This document shows positions 22,480 through 34,161 of a DNA stretch of 64,000 bases, piece after piece (position 1 is the first letter of the stretch; each line of letters begins with the position of its first letter). The DNA comes from Heliocidaris tuberculata (lineage: Eukaryota; Echinodermata; Echinoidea; Camarodonta; Echinometridae), in assembly GCA_025618425.1 (NCBI GenBank), contig CM046838.1:9369527-9433526 (forward strand), in the 5' to 3' direction. The notes below the pieces were generated by a model. The model saw only the letters and a list, made by a program, of their open reading frames with translations, had not been told where the DNA came from and made no database searches. Made by a program: the position numbers and the translations under genes.

Positions 22480-22635
22480 CAGGGGCGGATCCAGGATTTT
22501 GTAGAGGAGGGGGCACAGAGCCGAAAAGTACACAATTAAAGAGGCAATTTTTTTTATTGTGTACTTAAGGTATGCCAGTAGGGTTCCAAAAAGGGGGCAC
22601 GGTCAATTCGCCCCCCCCCCCTGGATCCGCGCCTG
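22480..22635. mobile_element. 156-bp MITE with CAGGGGCGGATCCAGG ends
   Basis: The left end CAGGGGCGGATCCAGG (22480-22495) is mirrored by CCTGGATCCGCGCCTG (22620-22635), matching at all but one or two positions. The interior is short and ends in a C run. The ends are of hAT type. The flanks TCCTATTC and ATATTCTG are not a clear duplication. Confidence 0.75.
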
Positions 22636-22838
22636 ATATTCTGTCATGGATGTGAAGAATGGGATTGCATGGTGTTGGTGGTCGATCTCATTAAATTGAA
22701 AGATTGAAGGGGGGAAAAAAAACAAGAGATCATTATTTTGTCCTCATTTTTGTAGGAGTCATTTTTATAGAATGGTTGTAAGAGAGAATAAGAGAATAAG
22801 AATTATTAGAAAATGAAAGCCTGGGAGAGGGGGAGGGA

Positions 22839-22877
<39 letters not shown>

Positions 22878-23075
22878 AAGAGGGCTGGGGCAAAAGGAAT
22901 GGGATATTCTACAATGACAGAATAGGACTGGTAATAAATAAATTATATCACCAGCTGCTGTTGTTGGTTACTAGTTAATTCATTTCAAAATAGCCCTATA
23001 CTGTTTTCTTCGCCTGTCGTCTCAAACTGCTACAGAAGAATATTACAAATAACTTACTGTAAGTTATTTATATTG
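22636..23075. other. Noncoding with (GA)n at 22842-22875
   Basis: A purine microsatellite inside otherwise unremarkable sequence. Confidence 0.6.
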
Positions 23076-23335
23076 GTGGCGTATCTAGGAATGCAGGGGG
23101 GGGGGGTGCTCATGCCTGACGAACAAAAAATCATCAGATGCTGTCTATTCTGAATTTTCAGACAAGCAAGGGGGGAAAAAGTCACATTTTCATGTTCCTT
23201 CTGTGCCGGGGGGGGGGGGGGGCACACATTTCCTTTCATTCGATGTGTAACTAAGATATGTCAGATTTGGTTTTGGCTGGCACGTAGGGCACGTGCATTC
23301 CTGGAATAAATATAAGAGAATCTTGGATACGCCAC
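23076..23335. mobile_element. 260-bp MITE with GTGGCGTATC ends
   Basis: The left end 'ggtggcgtatctaggaatg' is mirrored at the right by 'ttggatacgccac', with a further inner match 'cattcctgg'. Two G runs lie inside. The ends resemble the hAT-like family B start CAGTGGCGTATCTA. Target duplication unclear. Confidence 0.6.
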
Positions 23336-23732
23336 TCTTAATTAATCTTTATATTTAAGGAATTGCTCGCACGCAATCTCATTTTAATAAAACCTTTTCT
23401 GTCTTGACTTTTAACAGAATAAGGCCGATAGATTTACAATATACGTCTATAATCCCTAAAATTTACATAAATCATGATATCAAATGAAATATTCTAATTT
23501 AGAAAAATAAAGATAGCATTTTATTATTATTATTATTATTTTTTACTTTTGTCGACATTCCCGTCAGATATCGTAGTGTTTGCTCATAATAGAGCTTAAT
23601 ATCAGGGAACATGTTTGGACCACCCCCCCCCCCCCCATCACATAAATATTAATAGAAATTTCACAGCAAATAACTTGAACAAAAATACAAACATCTCTCC
23701 TAGCTCCCCCTCCCAACTCTCTCCCTCTCCTC
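23336..23732. other. Noncoding stretch with ATT and C runs
   Basis: An ATT run (23521-23541) and a C run near 23623-23636. Nothing else recognised. Confidence 0.45.
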
Positions 23733-23915
23733 CCTGGTGCAGTTAGATTGTGTAATTCCTATCTGTTTTGGGACATAAGTTTGTATTTGAAGGGACAATA
23801 TCAAGATTATGCCCTTTACGGCTTTACCAAAAGCGATGTACAGAAAAAGAAGAAAAAATAAAGAAGATAAAAAATACAAACATCTTGATAAAGACTATAA
23901 CCTTCCCTCTCGGCC
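23733..23915 (-). repeat. Inverted repeat pair with 19640-19815
   Basis: Reverse-complement copy of 19640-19815, with the same order of landmarks and few differences. Confidence 0.8.
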
Positions 23916-24249
23916 GATCGACACGTACCACAATATTTCGTTAGATTAGAAAAGTGTGTATTTCCCATTTACTGGTAGAAAACAGAGTACTGATGTGCTG
24001 TTTGCTTCAAAGCAGTAAACATGCAAGCAAACAAGGAATGTTGCTGATCTGAGATATTAATGAAATGGAAGAAAATCTGGATAAATAGAAATGGAAAACG
24101 ATTTTCATCAGACATGATTACAGATATGTTTTTTACTTTTAAAATCATGGAAATAAACACAAGTGATGTTGAATGTACCAAACTGCTAAGCAAAACACCC
24201 CTCTCATTATTATATGCCTATGCTTTCTATTCAGTGTAAAATGTTATAG
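23916..24249. other. Noncoding stretch, nothing recognised
   Basis: No supported gene between the repeat copy and the putative LINE leader. Confidence 0.4.
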
Positions 24250-27220
24250 AATGAGAATTTTTGGGAGTCAGGTGTTGGTCTGGTACCTTTTTAGATGTTG
24301 GGTTGCGCCGAGCGGGTTTAATTGGGGTGGCGCCGGGTCATAATTGAGCAGTTTTAGTCCCATTCGTTTTTTTTTTTTCTTCTTACATTACTAAACATTT
24401 TAAAAGACAAGTAGAGTTAAAATAATTGTAACTTGGAAACAAAATAGTGGAATTGAATCAGCTTTGTTTGACGCTGATGGTCGGGTGTGGACAGGTAGGA
24501 TGCCGGAATGGTGATGGATTGGTGCCTGGCTTTTGCAACGTACATCAATTTTATTTCTTTAAAAGAAAATAAAAGAAGGAAGTAAAGAACAATTTAGGGA
24601 AGAAGGAAATACATGTAGGGTACAAAACATGAACAATGTTTTGTTTCTTGCTGTATCAATGTGATTTTATTAGCCTTTTTGTAATGTCAGGAATGTAAAA
24701 CCCTGAGAGATTATTTTTCCCTCTCTCTCTCCATGCATTTTGATATTGAAATGCTATAACTCAAAACGATAATGCTAAATTCACAGTGGGATTTCTTTGT
24801 CACTTTAAGGGCACTTTTAACATGTTTAAGTACATTTACGAAAGTGTTGAAACTTTACAGGTTATTGCCAATAGTGTACACTGTATTTTTTTTTCTTTTA
24901 TTCGTGTTATAATTCAAAAATGAATTTGCCTATCATAGTGTGGAAAATATCATCGTAAAGGGTTACCAGTTGTCTAAAGAATCGAAATTGCACACGTTGC
25001 CAAAGTAAAAGTAGTAATGCCGTGTAAATCATGTTGAAGTTTGACGATTAATTAAATAGTTGGCTCTAGAACATACACGTAACTTGAAAAGGTTGAAATA
25101 TCATTGGTATTGTTTTTTGTTTTTTTTCTCTAACTATCTCAACATTTATCAATGTGTGTGTTTATTAAGTGTTATGTTACACAAGAAGGAAATTGCTTAC
25201 TCGTCGAAGGTCATAGCTTGTAAAATATAGCAAATTGTACATTATGATTTAATTTTTTTTTTTTTTTTTTGTTGTTGATGGATGCATTCAATAATTTGTC
25301 GATCATGGTGAGTTACTGGTTGCCTAAGGAAATGGAAATGTTACATGAGCCCAAAGTAGAGATATGTTGAAATATTATAGGTATGTGTAAATTGCATGCA
25401 GTCTATTATGAAACCGAAATTATACATGCTGTTGGGAGATAAGTTTATCAAAATATATACGATCACAGCTGTTAATCTTTTTCCTTCAGGTTAGGTGAAC
25501 TAAAGCAATTATATTATAATATTGTAATTCTAAAGATATTCAAGTATTTGAAGGTTTTTTTTTTTTGTTGTTTTTTTTTTTGTTTTGTTTTTTGTTTTTT
25601 TGCGTTTTTTGTATGAAAAGGTAGCAGGGAATAGGAATTGAGAAATTCCTGCAGGGTGACTGATGATCGTATGATTTTGAAAGTTCACATGTAACGGCTA
25701 ATTATTGTGCAAAAGCTACATCAGTTGTTTAGAAAAGGAAACAAAAGAGAATTTTTTTTTTCTTTTCCTTCCCTCCTTAGGTTGGCTAAATACATGTTGC
25801 CTATGGGGGACAGTGAGGTCTAGTTTGGGCGGAAGAATTTTGAAGGGAGGGGACAGATTGAGTTAAATTCTTTCTTTTAGTTCGCGTGAAGTATTTAGAT
25901 TCCTTCATTCATTCAGGCTAGCGAAAGCTCCTTTCAATCACTAATATCAGTACCATCTGTCTCAAACAGAATGACAATACTTAAAAGGTATCAGTATACG
26001 GGGATTTTGAACTTGTTACATTTACATATCCATTCAAAAAGTCAGTGATAGCTACAGCCAACAGGGTGAACAGTCGGTCGGATGTAGTAGGGGTCATATA
26101 ATTATGCAAATACTATGTCATTTAAAGTGAGTTGTATATTGCCCCTCTATTTAGCTAAATTAACAGACCATGAGGCCTATTTAGGCGGAATTTGAGGGGA
26201 AGAGCCATATCGCATATTTTCTTTCTTTCAGCTTGCGTATACTGGCATAATCGGGGAGAAAGTATTTCAATAAATTTTTGCATAGTAGTGGAAAATTCCT
26301 TTCAACTATACCGTCTTAAATAAACTGACAGTACTTTAAGGCATCCATTTAGAGGTTTTGTTCTTGTAATAATTAGCATGTTTTCAAGTATAAAACCAAT
26401 AGGGCATAGAATTTAAATTTCAGGTCAGGGTGAATATATTCAGTCATGCGATATAGAGGCCTAGTCTGGGCGGAATTTGAGGGGAGGGGCCACTTAGCGT
26501 GCTTTTTTTTCCCAGCACGCGTACTGACCAAATTAGGAAGTCAATGTATCCATTAGGGTTTTGATTCTTGATATTTGCATAATTATTCAGGCAAGTGAGA
26601 ACTCCATTCAATTGTTGATTGATTGAGCTGCTGGTAATAGAACTTCAGATATTCCTGTAACGTCTTTGAAATTTTGTCTTACGAATTGGAAAGTTCACAT
26701 TGTATGGCTTACATGTACATGGAAATTCCTTCTTTTTTTTTTTTGCTCCTCCGCTTAGCCAAACTGACAATAACCATGATTAGGTCTAGTCTGTACGGAA
26801 TTTTGAAAGGAATGCTCCGATTGTGTAGTTCTTTAATTTCTTTTGTCCTAAAGTAGACAGATAAAAGCATTCCTGTATTTTCATAAGACAGTATTCTGAT
26901 TAGAGATAGTTCTATAATCACTGATACATCGGGTCATGCATTCTGGATATCCCTGCAAGGGGTGAATAGCCTGGATTATGAATTTTCTGAAAGTTCACAT
27001 CTTGTTGGGGCCATATTGTGCAAATTATTTATGTCATTTAATCTCAGTTTGTGTTTTGCTCCTCTGGTATGCCAAAATTGAAAGTTGACAAGCCTATTTA
27101 GGGCGAAATTTGAGGGGAGGAGCTAGCTCGCGTATTTTCTTTCGCCTTGTGTACTGGCCAAAATGCATCCATCGAGGACTTGCTGTCTCAGGTTTTGGCT
27201 CATTTTCTTAAGCTAGTGAG

Positions 27221-27254
<34 letters not shown>

Positions 27255-28103
27255 TTTCCTTTAAATGATTAATATTCTAGGGAGAGAATTTGAGATTTTC
27301 ATGTAATATTTTCATTAACATTATGGGTTACGAATTTTGGAAGCTTATACAGTTAGCTTGGTTTATATGCAAATTGTATTTTTCAAAGCATTAATTGTGG
27401 TTTTGTAAGATTTGCATTTGTCGTTTCAAGAAAGAAATTTGCATGTTAATATATAATTTCAGGTTTCATTGCAAGGTGTAAACAGCTGTGTTGTACTTTT
27501 TTGCTTGTTTTCAATTCTCAATATAACATTTTCTTTTGTAATAATGCTTTTTATACAGAAACCAATTGCCACATAACATGTTTATCTCGGAAATGAGCAA
27601 GTTTGGGAATATTCCCATTGTAAATATGAAGTATAGTTGGTCGCAGTGTATTTTTTCCCCTTTTGTTTACATGTGCATTGTAAGTGATAGACTCATGCAC
27701 CACCTTGGTTTAAATCAATCATGAAGCGGCCAACTTTTAACTTTTAAATGATTTCTTTTACTTCCTTTTGCTGGTTTGTTCTTAATGGAGGAAGAAGGGT
27801 CCTGTAAATCGAGGTCAAGTTTCCCTTTGTTTTTGTTTTTTTTTGCTGGTCAATATATACATTTTTCTTAAACTCTTTTTTTTTTTCTTCTTCTTTTTTT
27901 TTTTTTTTTTTTCCCCCTTCTCTTTCTTCCTTGATCATTGGCTTGTTGTTCTGCCCAGTTTTTGGGGGGATAATGTTCAGAAATTTTGAAGTAAGTAGTT
28001 TTGTATGTAATGTTTTGGAAGTCAACAATTGCCATACTGTGCCATTGCTCCCCTGGTCCATCCTTCTGATGCGGAAGCTTCAGTTGATCCATACTCTCTC
28101 AAA
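24250..28103 (+). other. Leader region upstream of the LINE ORF
   Basis: 3.85 kb without any long frame. It includes a locally GC-richer start (24270-24340, 'gggttgcgccgagcgggttt'), the repeat array at 24700-27400, and a T-rich stretch (27870-27915) just before the coding frame. No ORF1 is recognisable, although L1/Tx1 elements usually have one. Whether transcription starts near 24.25 kb is inference. Confidence 0.4.
24700..27400 (+). repeat. Tandem monomers of about 330 bp before the LINE
   Basis: 'ggcggaatttgaggggagggg' or close variants occur at about 25828, 26184, 26469, 26794 and 27111. A second landmark, 'ttggaaagttcacat', occurs in form or variant near 25678, 26009, 26350, 26688, 26988 and 27340. 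Both give periods of about 285-356 bp. An upstream part (24700-25450) has related repeats of about 350 bp with 'gttgcctaaggaaatggaaa'-type landmarks. The copies are 60-75% alike by eye. Position and orientation match 5' promoter monomers known from some mammalian L1 elements. Confidence 0.7.
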
Positions 28104-31100
28104 ATGATGGAGGAGGAATGTAAAGCTTTTAATATATCATGCAATTGTTTCTCGATCAATGTTAGAGGGATTAGAGATATTAGTAAAAGAGAAAGAGTAT
28201 TATCATGGTGTAGAGAAAAAAGAGCAGATATTGTTTTTATGCAAGAAACATACAGCACCAAGGATGTTGAAGATAGATGGGGCTCAATCTGGAATGGCCC
28301 GTGCTTTTTCAGCCACGGTACAAACCATAGTAAAGGCGTTTTAACCTTAATAAACCCCTCAGTAGATTTTAAGGTTAACAATATTGTGCAGGATTTAGAA
28401 GGTAGATATATCATATTGCAATGTGTCATTCAAGAGTTGAATGTTATTCTGTGTAACGTTTACTTTCCCACCAGGGATAAAGAAGCTCAGCAAAGACAAC
28501 TTTTATGTAAAATAGTACGAGAGATAGATAAAGTAAATATAAATAAAAGCTCAATAATAATAGGAGGAGATTTTAATATGATAAGGAATTTCGATTTAGA
28601 TTATATGGGGAATTCTTTACATAGAGTTCAAAATAGTTTTAATGCACAAATGGATGAGTTTATGGATACATATAATCTTATAGATATTTGGAGGAAGAGA
28701 AACCCGCTTAAGAGACAATTTACATACAAACAGAAAAATCCTTTTATGCAGAGTCGTTTGGATTACTGGATCATATCCGAGTGTTTAGAGGGGTATATTG
28801 CAAGATCCGAAATTATTCTGTCTGTTGCATCAGATCATTCATCAATTAATGTGTTTTTGTTTATGAAAAGTAAGAATAATGAAAAGAAAAACGGACATTC
28901 ATATTGGAAATTTAATAGTAGCTTATGCAATGACATTACATATGTTAACCAAATGAAACAGGAGATAGTTCGGCTAAAAAGTGAGTTTGAATCAGAAATA
29001 AAAGACAAACGAGTGTTATGGGACTTTATTAAAATGAAAATAAGAAGCTTTACTCAAAAATACTCTAAACAGAAAGCAAAAGTTAGGAGACAATGTATTG
29101 ATACTTTAGAGAAGGAAATTCAGGAATTAGAAAGGTTATTGTTAGATGGGATACATGTAGATGCCCAGATTTTGGAATCGTTAGATTGTAAACGGAGAGG
29201 CTTACAGGCGCTATATGATTTCGCTAACGAGGGATTAAAAATAAGGTCGAGGGCATCGTGGTATGAAAATGGGGAAAGAAATTCTCATTATTTTAATCAG
29301 CTACTAAAGTCCAATAAAAAGAAAAGCATGATACGGAGATTGTTTGTAACGGGTGAATGTATAAGTTGTGATGAGAAGGAAATTAATCAAGAAATTAAAA
29401 CATTCTATAGTCAATTATATGCGAAGCCAGATATATTAGAAAAAGATATAGATGCAGGGTTACATCTCTTTTTGAAAGATTTACCGAAGTTAAGTAGAGA
29501 ATCAAAAGAGCAGTGTGAAGGAATTATTACGGAAGGGGAATGTTTAGCAGCACTTACGCAAATGAAACTTAATAAGTCACCAGGTAATGATGGCTTAACA
29601 CTGGAATTTTATAATATATTTTGGCCTGCGGTAGGGGGTTTAGTTGTAGGATCCTTGAACGAAGCATTTTGTCATGGTGAGTTAGCTGCATCTCAGAGGC
29701 AAGCGATAATTACTTTAATTGAAAAAGAAGGGAAGGATCCATTAATGATTAAAAATTATAGACCAATATCCTTGTTAAATTTAGATTATAAAATTCTTTC
29801 AAAAATTTTGTCAATTAGAATTAAGGAAGTTTTAGAAGAGGTAATTTTACCGGATCAAGTTGGTTACATGCAAAATAGGAATATCGGTGAAGCAATAAGG
29901 TTGATTGATGATGTGTTATTTTTTACGACGCATAACAACATACCCGGATATTTAGTAGCAGTGGATTTCGAGAAAGCATTCGACTCGGTTTCACATATGT
30001 TTTTACAAAAAGTGCTAAAAGAGTTTGGATTTGGACAATTATTTCGCAAATGGATCAAAGTAATGTATAATAATGCTCTTAGTTGTGTTTTAAATGGGGG
30101 AAATTCAACAGGTTATTTTAGAATAGAAAGGGGAGTAAGACAAGGAGACCCAGTATCACCGTATCTGTTTATTCTATGTATTGAGGTTCTTGCACATATG
30201 ATACGAAATGATAATCATGTTTTAGGTATTCGATGTGGTTCAACTGAGGTAAAACAAATATTGTACGCAGATGATATAACACTTTTTGTTCGAAACATGG
30301 AATCGTTGAAAAGATTGGAGGTTTTGATTGAAAAATTCAAGAATATGTCTGGTTTGAAATATAACAAAGATAAAACATACATTATGATGATAGGTCCTAC
30401 TAAAGACATAAGTAGGTCGCTGCCTTTTGGAAAGGAAGTACAACTCGTTAGAATACTAGGAGTGTATTTCAGTTTAGATGTAAATGTAAAGGAGTCTATG
30501 AACTACAAAGAGATTCTGAGTAAAATAAAAAAGTCCTTAACATGGTGGAAACAGAGAGATCTAACGTTGATGGGAAAAATCCAATTATTGAAAACTTTTA
30601 TATATTCTAAACTAGTGTATGTAGCATCTCTCATCCCTGTTCCAGAATGGGTGTTTCAGTCTTTGGACAAAATGTGTTTTGAATTTTTATGGAAAGGGAA
30701 AGATAAAATTAAAAGGAGTACCTTGTTCTTAAATTATAAGAAAGGGGGGCTTAAAATGATGGATTTTCGATTATTTATCAAAGTGCAAAGGATCATGTGG
30801 GTTAAGAGACTCTTAATGGGAGATCAACGAATGAAATGGAAACAATATTTTGAATATGCAATGCACCTTTATGGAGGAAAATTTATTTTTCAATGCAATT
30901 ACTTTGTTGGAATGTTAAGGATAGATCTACCTCCATTTTATTCAGAGTTATTAGATACGTGGTTAGAAGTAGGATATTTAAGAGAGAAGTATGAAGATTT
31001 TAAAGGAAAGGAACTCCTTTTTAATAATAAGTATATAATTTTTCGTGGTTTTAGTATATTTGATCATAGTCTATTTGCAAAAGGCATATTTCGACTGGAG

Positions 31101-31832
31101 CACATTATTGAAAAGAATGGTAGATTAAGATCGGATGATTATTTCATCAGAAAAGGTTTGTTTACATGGAACATATCACGAATAAAATATATTTTTGGAA
31201 TGATCCCAGATAGTTGGAAGAAAAAAATGGTGAGAAAAGAAGAGGAGAAAATAGGATTAGATAAGGGAGAAATCAACTTTGTATTGGGTGACAGAGTAAT
31301 ACCCTTAAGTGAAATCCCATCAAAAAGATTATACCTACAGTTACTTGATAACAAATCTGAAAATTCATCTGTTCTGAATAAGTTGAAAGATTCGTTTAAT
31401 ATACCCATTATATGTGCAGAAAGAGCATTTACTAATTTAAGGAAATGTACTCTTAATAGCAAGCTACGAGAATTTCAATTCAAAATGTTACATAGTATTA
31501 TTTATACAAACCATCATTTGTATCGTTTTGGTGTAGTTTCAAACAATTGTTGTTCCTTTTGTAAGAAAGAAGAGGAAACATATAGTCATGTTTTTTACGA
31601 GTGTGTTCACATTCAAAATATGTGGGAAAAGGTTAGCATTGAATTCAAGTATCCTATTTTGAAAGATTTGAACTGGGAGAAAATTTATTTAGGAATTAAT
31701 ATGGAAAATGTGGGGAGAGAAAATTTAGTAAATCATCTTATTCTATTAGTTAAATATATGACTTTCCAATGTAGGAAAAGAGCGACACCTCCGACCGAAA
31801 AAGAAATTAAAGCAATGATGTCAGACAATTGA
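28104..31832 (+). CDS. L1/Tx1-like retrotransposon ORF2 (endonuclease-reverse transcriptase)
   Basis: 1242 residues from the first in-frame ATG. The frame is open from 28011 but has no earlier ATG. An APE-type endonuclease fills about residues 10-250, with INVRG (18-22), QET (47-49), GGDFN (154-158), RLDY (218-221) and SDH (243-245). The reverse transcriptase spans about 480-740, with KSPGNDG (491-497), RPISLLN, DFEKAFD (621-627), RQGDPVSP and YADD (721-724). A C-terminal CCHC knuckle is C1150, C1153, H1162, C1167. These motifs and their order place it in the L1/Tx1 group. It would nick target DNA and copy its RNA in place. The catalytic motifs are intact, so it may be young. The TGA end seems premature (see 31833-31937). 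Confidence 0.92.
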   Translation: MMEEECKAFNISCNCFSINVRGIRDISKRERVLSWCREKRADIVFMQETYSTKDVEDRWGSIWNGPCFFSHGTNHSKGVLTLINPSVDFKVNNIVQDLEGRYIILQCVIQELNVILCNVYFPTRDKEAQQRQLLCKIVREIDKVNINKSSIIIGGDFNMIRNFDLDYMGNSLHRVQNSFNAQMDEFMDTYNLIDIWRKRNPLKRQFTYKQKNPFMQSRLDYWIISECLEGYIARSEIILSVASDHSSINVFLFMKSKNNEKKNGHSYWKFNSSLCNDITYVNQMKQEIVRLKSEFESEIKDKRVLWDFIKMKIRSFTQKYSKQKAKVRRQCIDTLEKEIQELERLLLDGIHVDAQILESLDCKRRGLQALYDFANEGLKIRSRASWYENGERNSHYFNQLLKSNKKKSMIRRLFVTGECISCDEKEINQEIKTFYSQLYAKPDILEKDIDAGLHLFLKDLPKLSRESKEQCEGIITEGECLAALTQMKLNKSPGNDGLTLEFYNIFWPAVGGLVVGSLNEAFCHGELAASQRQAIITLIEKEGKDPLMIKNYRPISLLNLDYKILSKILSIRIKEVLEEVILPDQVGYMQNRNIGEAIRLIDDVLFFTTHNNIPGYLVAVDFEKAFDSVSHMFLQKVLKEFGFGQLFRKWIKVMYNNALSCVLNGGNSTGYFRIERGVRQGDPVSPYLFILCIEVLAHMIRNDNHVLGIRCGSTEVKQILYADDITLFVRNMESLKRLEVLIEKFKNMSGLKYNKDKTYIMMIGPTKDISRSLPFGKEVQLVRILGVYFSLDVNVKESMNYKEILSKIKKSLTWWKQRDLTLMGKIQLLKTFIYSKLVYVASLIPVPEWVFQSLDKMCFEFLWKGKDKIKRSTLFLNYKKGGLKMMDFRLFIKVQRIMWVKRLLMGDQRMKWKQYFEYAMHLYGGKFIFQCNYFVGMLRIDLPPFYSELLDTWLEVGYLREKYEDFKGKELLFNNKYIIFRGFSIFDHSLFAKGIFRLEHIIEKNGRLRSDDYFIRKGLFTWNISRIKYIFGMIPDSWKKKMVRKEEEKIGLDKGEINFVLGDRVIPLSEIPSKRLYLQLLDNKSENSSVLNKLKDSFNIPIICAERAFTNLRKCTLNSKLREFQFKMLHSIIYTNHHLYRFGVVSNNCCSFCKKEEETYSHVFYECVHIQNMWEKVSIEFKYPILKDLNWEKIYLGINMENVGRENLVNHLILLVKYMTFQCRKRATPPTEKEIKAMMSDN

Positions 31833-31937
31833 TTAGAAGAAAAAAAATTGGCTTTGGAGAGAGGTACCCTCTCATTACACCTTAGAAAATGGGAACATTT
31901 TGATTTCCGGGACGAAGAGATGGACATGGGGAGCTAA
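31833..31937 (+). pseudogene. In-frame continuation of the LINE ORF past TGA
   Basis: After the TGA at 31830-31832 the same frame stays open for 34 codons to TAA at 31935-31937. The peptide (…LSLHLRKWEHF…) matches the end of the truncated copy at 18090-19505 (…LSLHLKKW…), where no stop intervenes. The family protein therefore probably ended here. The TGA is a late nonsense change or is read through. Confidence 0.7.
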
Positions 31938-32329
31938 GCGTGCTTAATAACATCAAAATCATGAAGAAAATTCTGAACTGTAGTTTTTTAAAATCTGAGG
32001 CGGAACAACGGACACAATGGGGGGGGGGGGGGCCTTTTCTTTTTTTCTTCTTTTTTTTTCCTTTTTCTTTTTCTTTTTTTTTTCTCTCATTTTCTTCCTT
32101 TTCATCTTCTTTTTATATTTTCCCCCTTTTTTATCACAAAGACTTCCATATATTGCATAATTTACTATTTAATACATGCATGTAAAATATTATGGTTACT
32201 TATTATTATGTAATTTGGCACAATGATACTGCATGTGAATATATTTGTTTGTATATTTTACCTTGATTATTGCGAAAATGTATTTTGAAAAAGGAAGTAA
32301 TAAAAGATTCTTAAAAACAAAAAAAAAAT
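31938..32329 (+). mobile_element. LINE 3' UTR and poly(A) tail
   Basis: Contains a G run (32019-32030), a pyrimidine-rich tract and AATAAA at 32299-32304, and ends in an A-rich tail (about 32319-32329). Orientation agrees with the ORF. I could not place the matching 5' target duplication. Confidence 0.7.
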
Positions 32330-32507
32330 ATATACGCGTGCTTTATTTCAGGACTCGACTGAGCACTCTTCGTATTTGAACTCTTTGGCACAGCGGAACG
32401 CCACTGGCTTGCTACCGCGATCCAGGCCGGTGCTGGCCGAAAGAACATAACGGCCCATAGGCACATAAGGAGCACGCGTATATTATACGTATGTATACCA
32501 TGTATAC

Positions 32508-33110
32508 TCTCCATTCAGTTCAGTTCAGTTTATTTATTTTACCAATATCAAAATACAAAGCAAACAAGATAAAATACAAAGTATATGGTAAGGACCAAAT
32601 TGAAGCCAGAGCTTGTTGAGGTTGGCCCTTTTACATTAAACAAGTAAATTGTTAAATAAAAATACAAAGCGAAGTAATGAAAAAAAATACAGTAACAAAT
32701 ATAAATAAACAGAATCACATATTCACACAATTAAGATACACACACACACAAACACACACACATACATCATCACCACCCTCAGACACTCACTCAAGCATAC
32801 CAAAAACCTATTCCTGTAATAACTGGGTTTTACAAATTTTTTTGAATCTAGATAAGGTAGTACTTTCTTGAATTGAATTATTTAAATTGTTCCAATATTT
32901 GATACCATTGTAGGAAAGAGAGTGTAATGAAGAGGTTAAACGTAATTTGGGAAGATGAAAATGTTTAGTCTGGCGAGTTGAATAGGAATGAACATTGAAA
33001 TTCTGAACAAATATATTGCAATATTTTTCAGGAAACATCTTATTCTTAATTAGATACATAAATATTATCGTTTCGCTGATCCCACAAAATGTTAATGTGT
33101 GCATTAGACC
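32508..33110 (-). mobile_element. 5'-truncated non-LTR retrotransposon 3' end
   Basis: On the minus strand, 33104-32808 encodes about 98 residues typical of the extreme C-terminus of a non-LTR polymerase protein (HSYSTRQTKHFHLPKLR…YNGIKYWNNL…). A 3' UTR follows, with AAATAAA and a terminal (CTGAA)n-type run at 32512-32526, a tail style of CR1-like and related elements. The rest of the element is missing, as usual for a truncated insertion. It is unrelated to the L1/Tx1 copy just upstream. Confidence 0.75.
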
Positions 33111-34117
33111 TGCTTATTCATACAGCCGGCCCAGCGAAAGTTTTTTTTTTTTTTTTTTTTTAAATTCAGGTCCCCCCAAAGCTTGTGTTGTAAAATAATA
33201 ATAAAAAAGAATTATACATATGTGTGTGTGTGTGTGTGTGTGTATGTGACCATTCTTTTTCATGTTGTTTTATTGCAATAAAAGAAAATTACTCAGTTGC
33301 TCACTTTGAGTTGCCAAACAAATAAATTTATTGCATCACATTCCAATGAGGGGCAAAAGAAAACTAAATTTAATGAAGTGGAAAAATTATTCTCACAAAT
33401 CTCCATTCTTAATCTAACATGAAATGTTCAAAAATAGGGCTAGATTGCACCAGAGAGCATCTAGAAACCCCAGAGCTTCCAGGGCCCTTAAACTAGGACT
33501 TCGCGCTTCGCGCACATGTTTACATGTTTAGATTTTCAATTGTGGAAAACCCTGATCACAAGCCAGCTTTTAGTTAGTCTATGGGCTGCGAAAAAATAAG
33601 AAATGCAAATTAAGAGAATATTTATTTCTATCCTTTATCATTCCTTAATCAAATAGTATTACTAATAGTATTACTCAGACGGTCAACCATATACTTGTTC
33701 CATCAAGCCATCAAAATTACCCCCCTATCACGGGCTTTTGGATTTTTTTCCCGAACTGAGCCCCTAAAATATGACCACCTGAGTGGGGGGGGGGGGGGGG
33801 GGGGGGCAACAGTTGTGACTGTCATGCAGTTGATTTGATGAAACGACCCCTGAATATTAACTCTACTACTATACCGGTAGTATAAATACGACACGTACCG
33901 TACGTAGGTTTATCCTTATCTTGCGGGTGCGTTATCCGTACGTACCGTATATAATAAATAGGTCAATTCTGCCTAATCATCGACATTCTTTTTTTTTGGG
34001 GGGGGGGGGGGGCTGGAGAGAAGGACCGAAATTTAAGGAATAGAATAGAATAGATTAGAATAAGAATAGTAACCACTAACAAAAAGAAGAAGAAGAACAA
34101 CAACAATTAACGATAAA
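33111..34117. other. Noncoding with simple repeats
   Basis: T run (33140-33162), (GT)n at 33221-33242 and G runs at 33785-33806 and 34000-34012. No supported gene. Confidence 0.5.
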
Positions 34118-34118
34118 A

Positions 34119-34159
<41 letters not shown>
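34118..34159 (+). repeat. (GAT)n microsatellite, left part
   Basis: About 14 GAT units. The same repeat resumes at 35520-35537 on the other side of the family C element, so the element appears to have landed inside a single (GAT)n tract. Confidence 0.9.

Positions 34160-34161
<2 letters not shown>

Noticed and set aside
28029..28103. LINE ORF start at a TTG codon
   Set aside because: The first 25 codons have no ATG, and the first ATG is at 28104 just before the endonuclease domain. There is no reason to invoke a non-ATG start.
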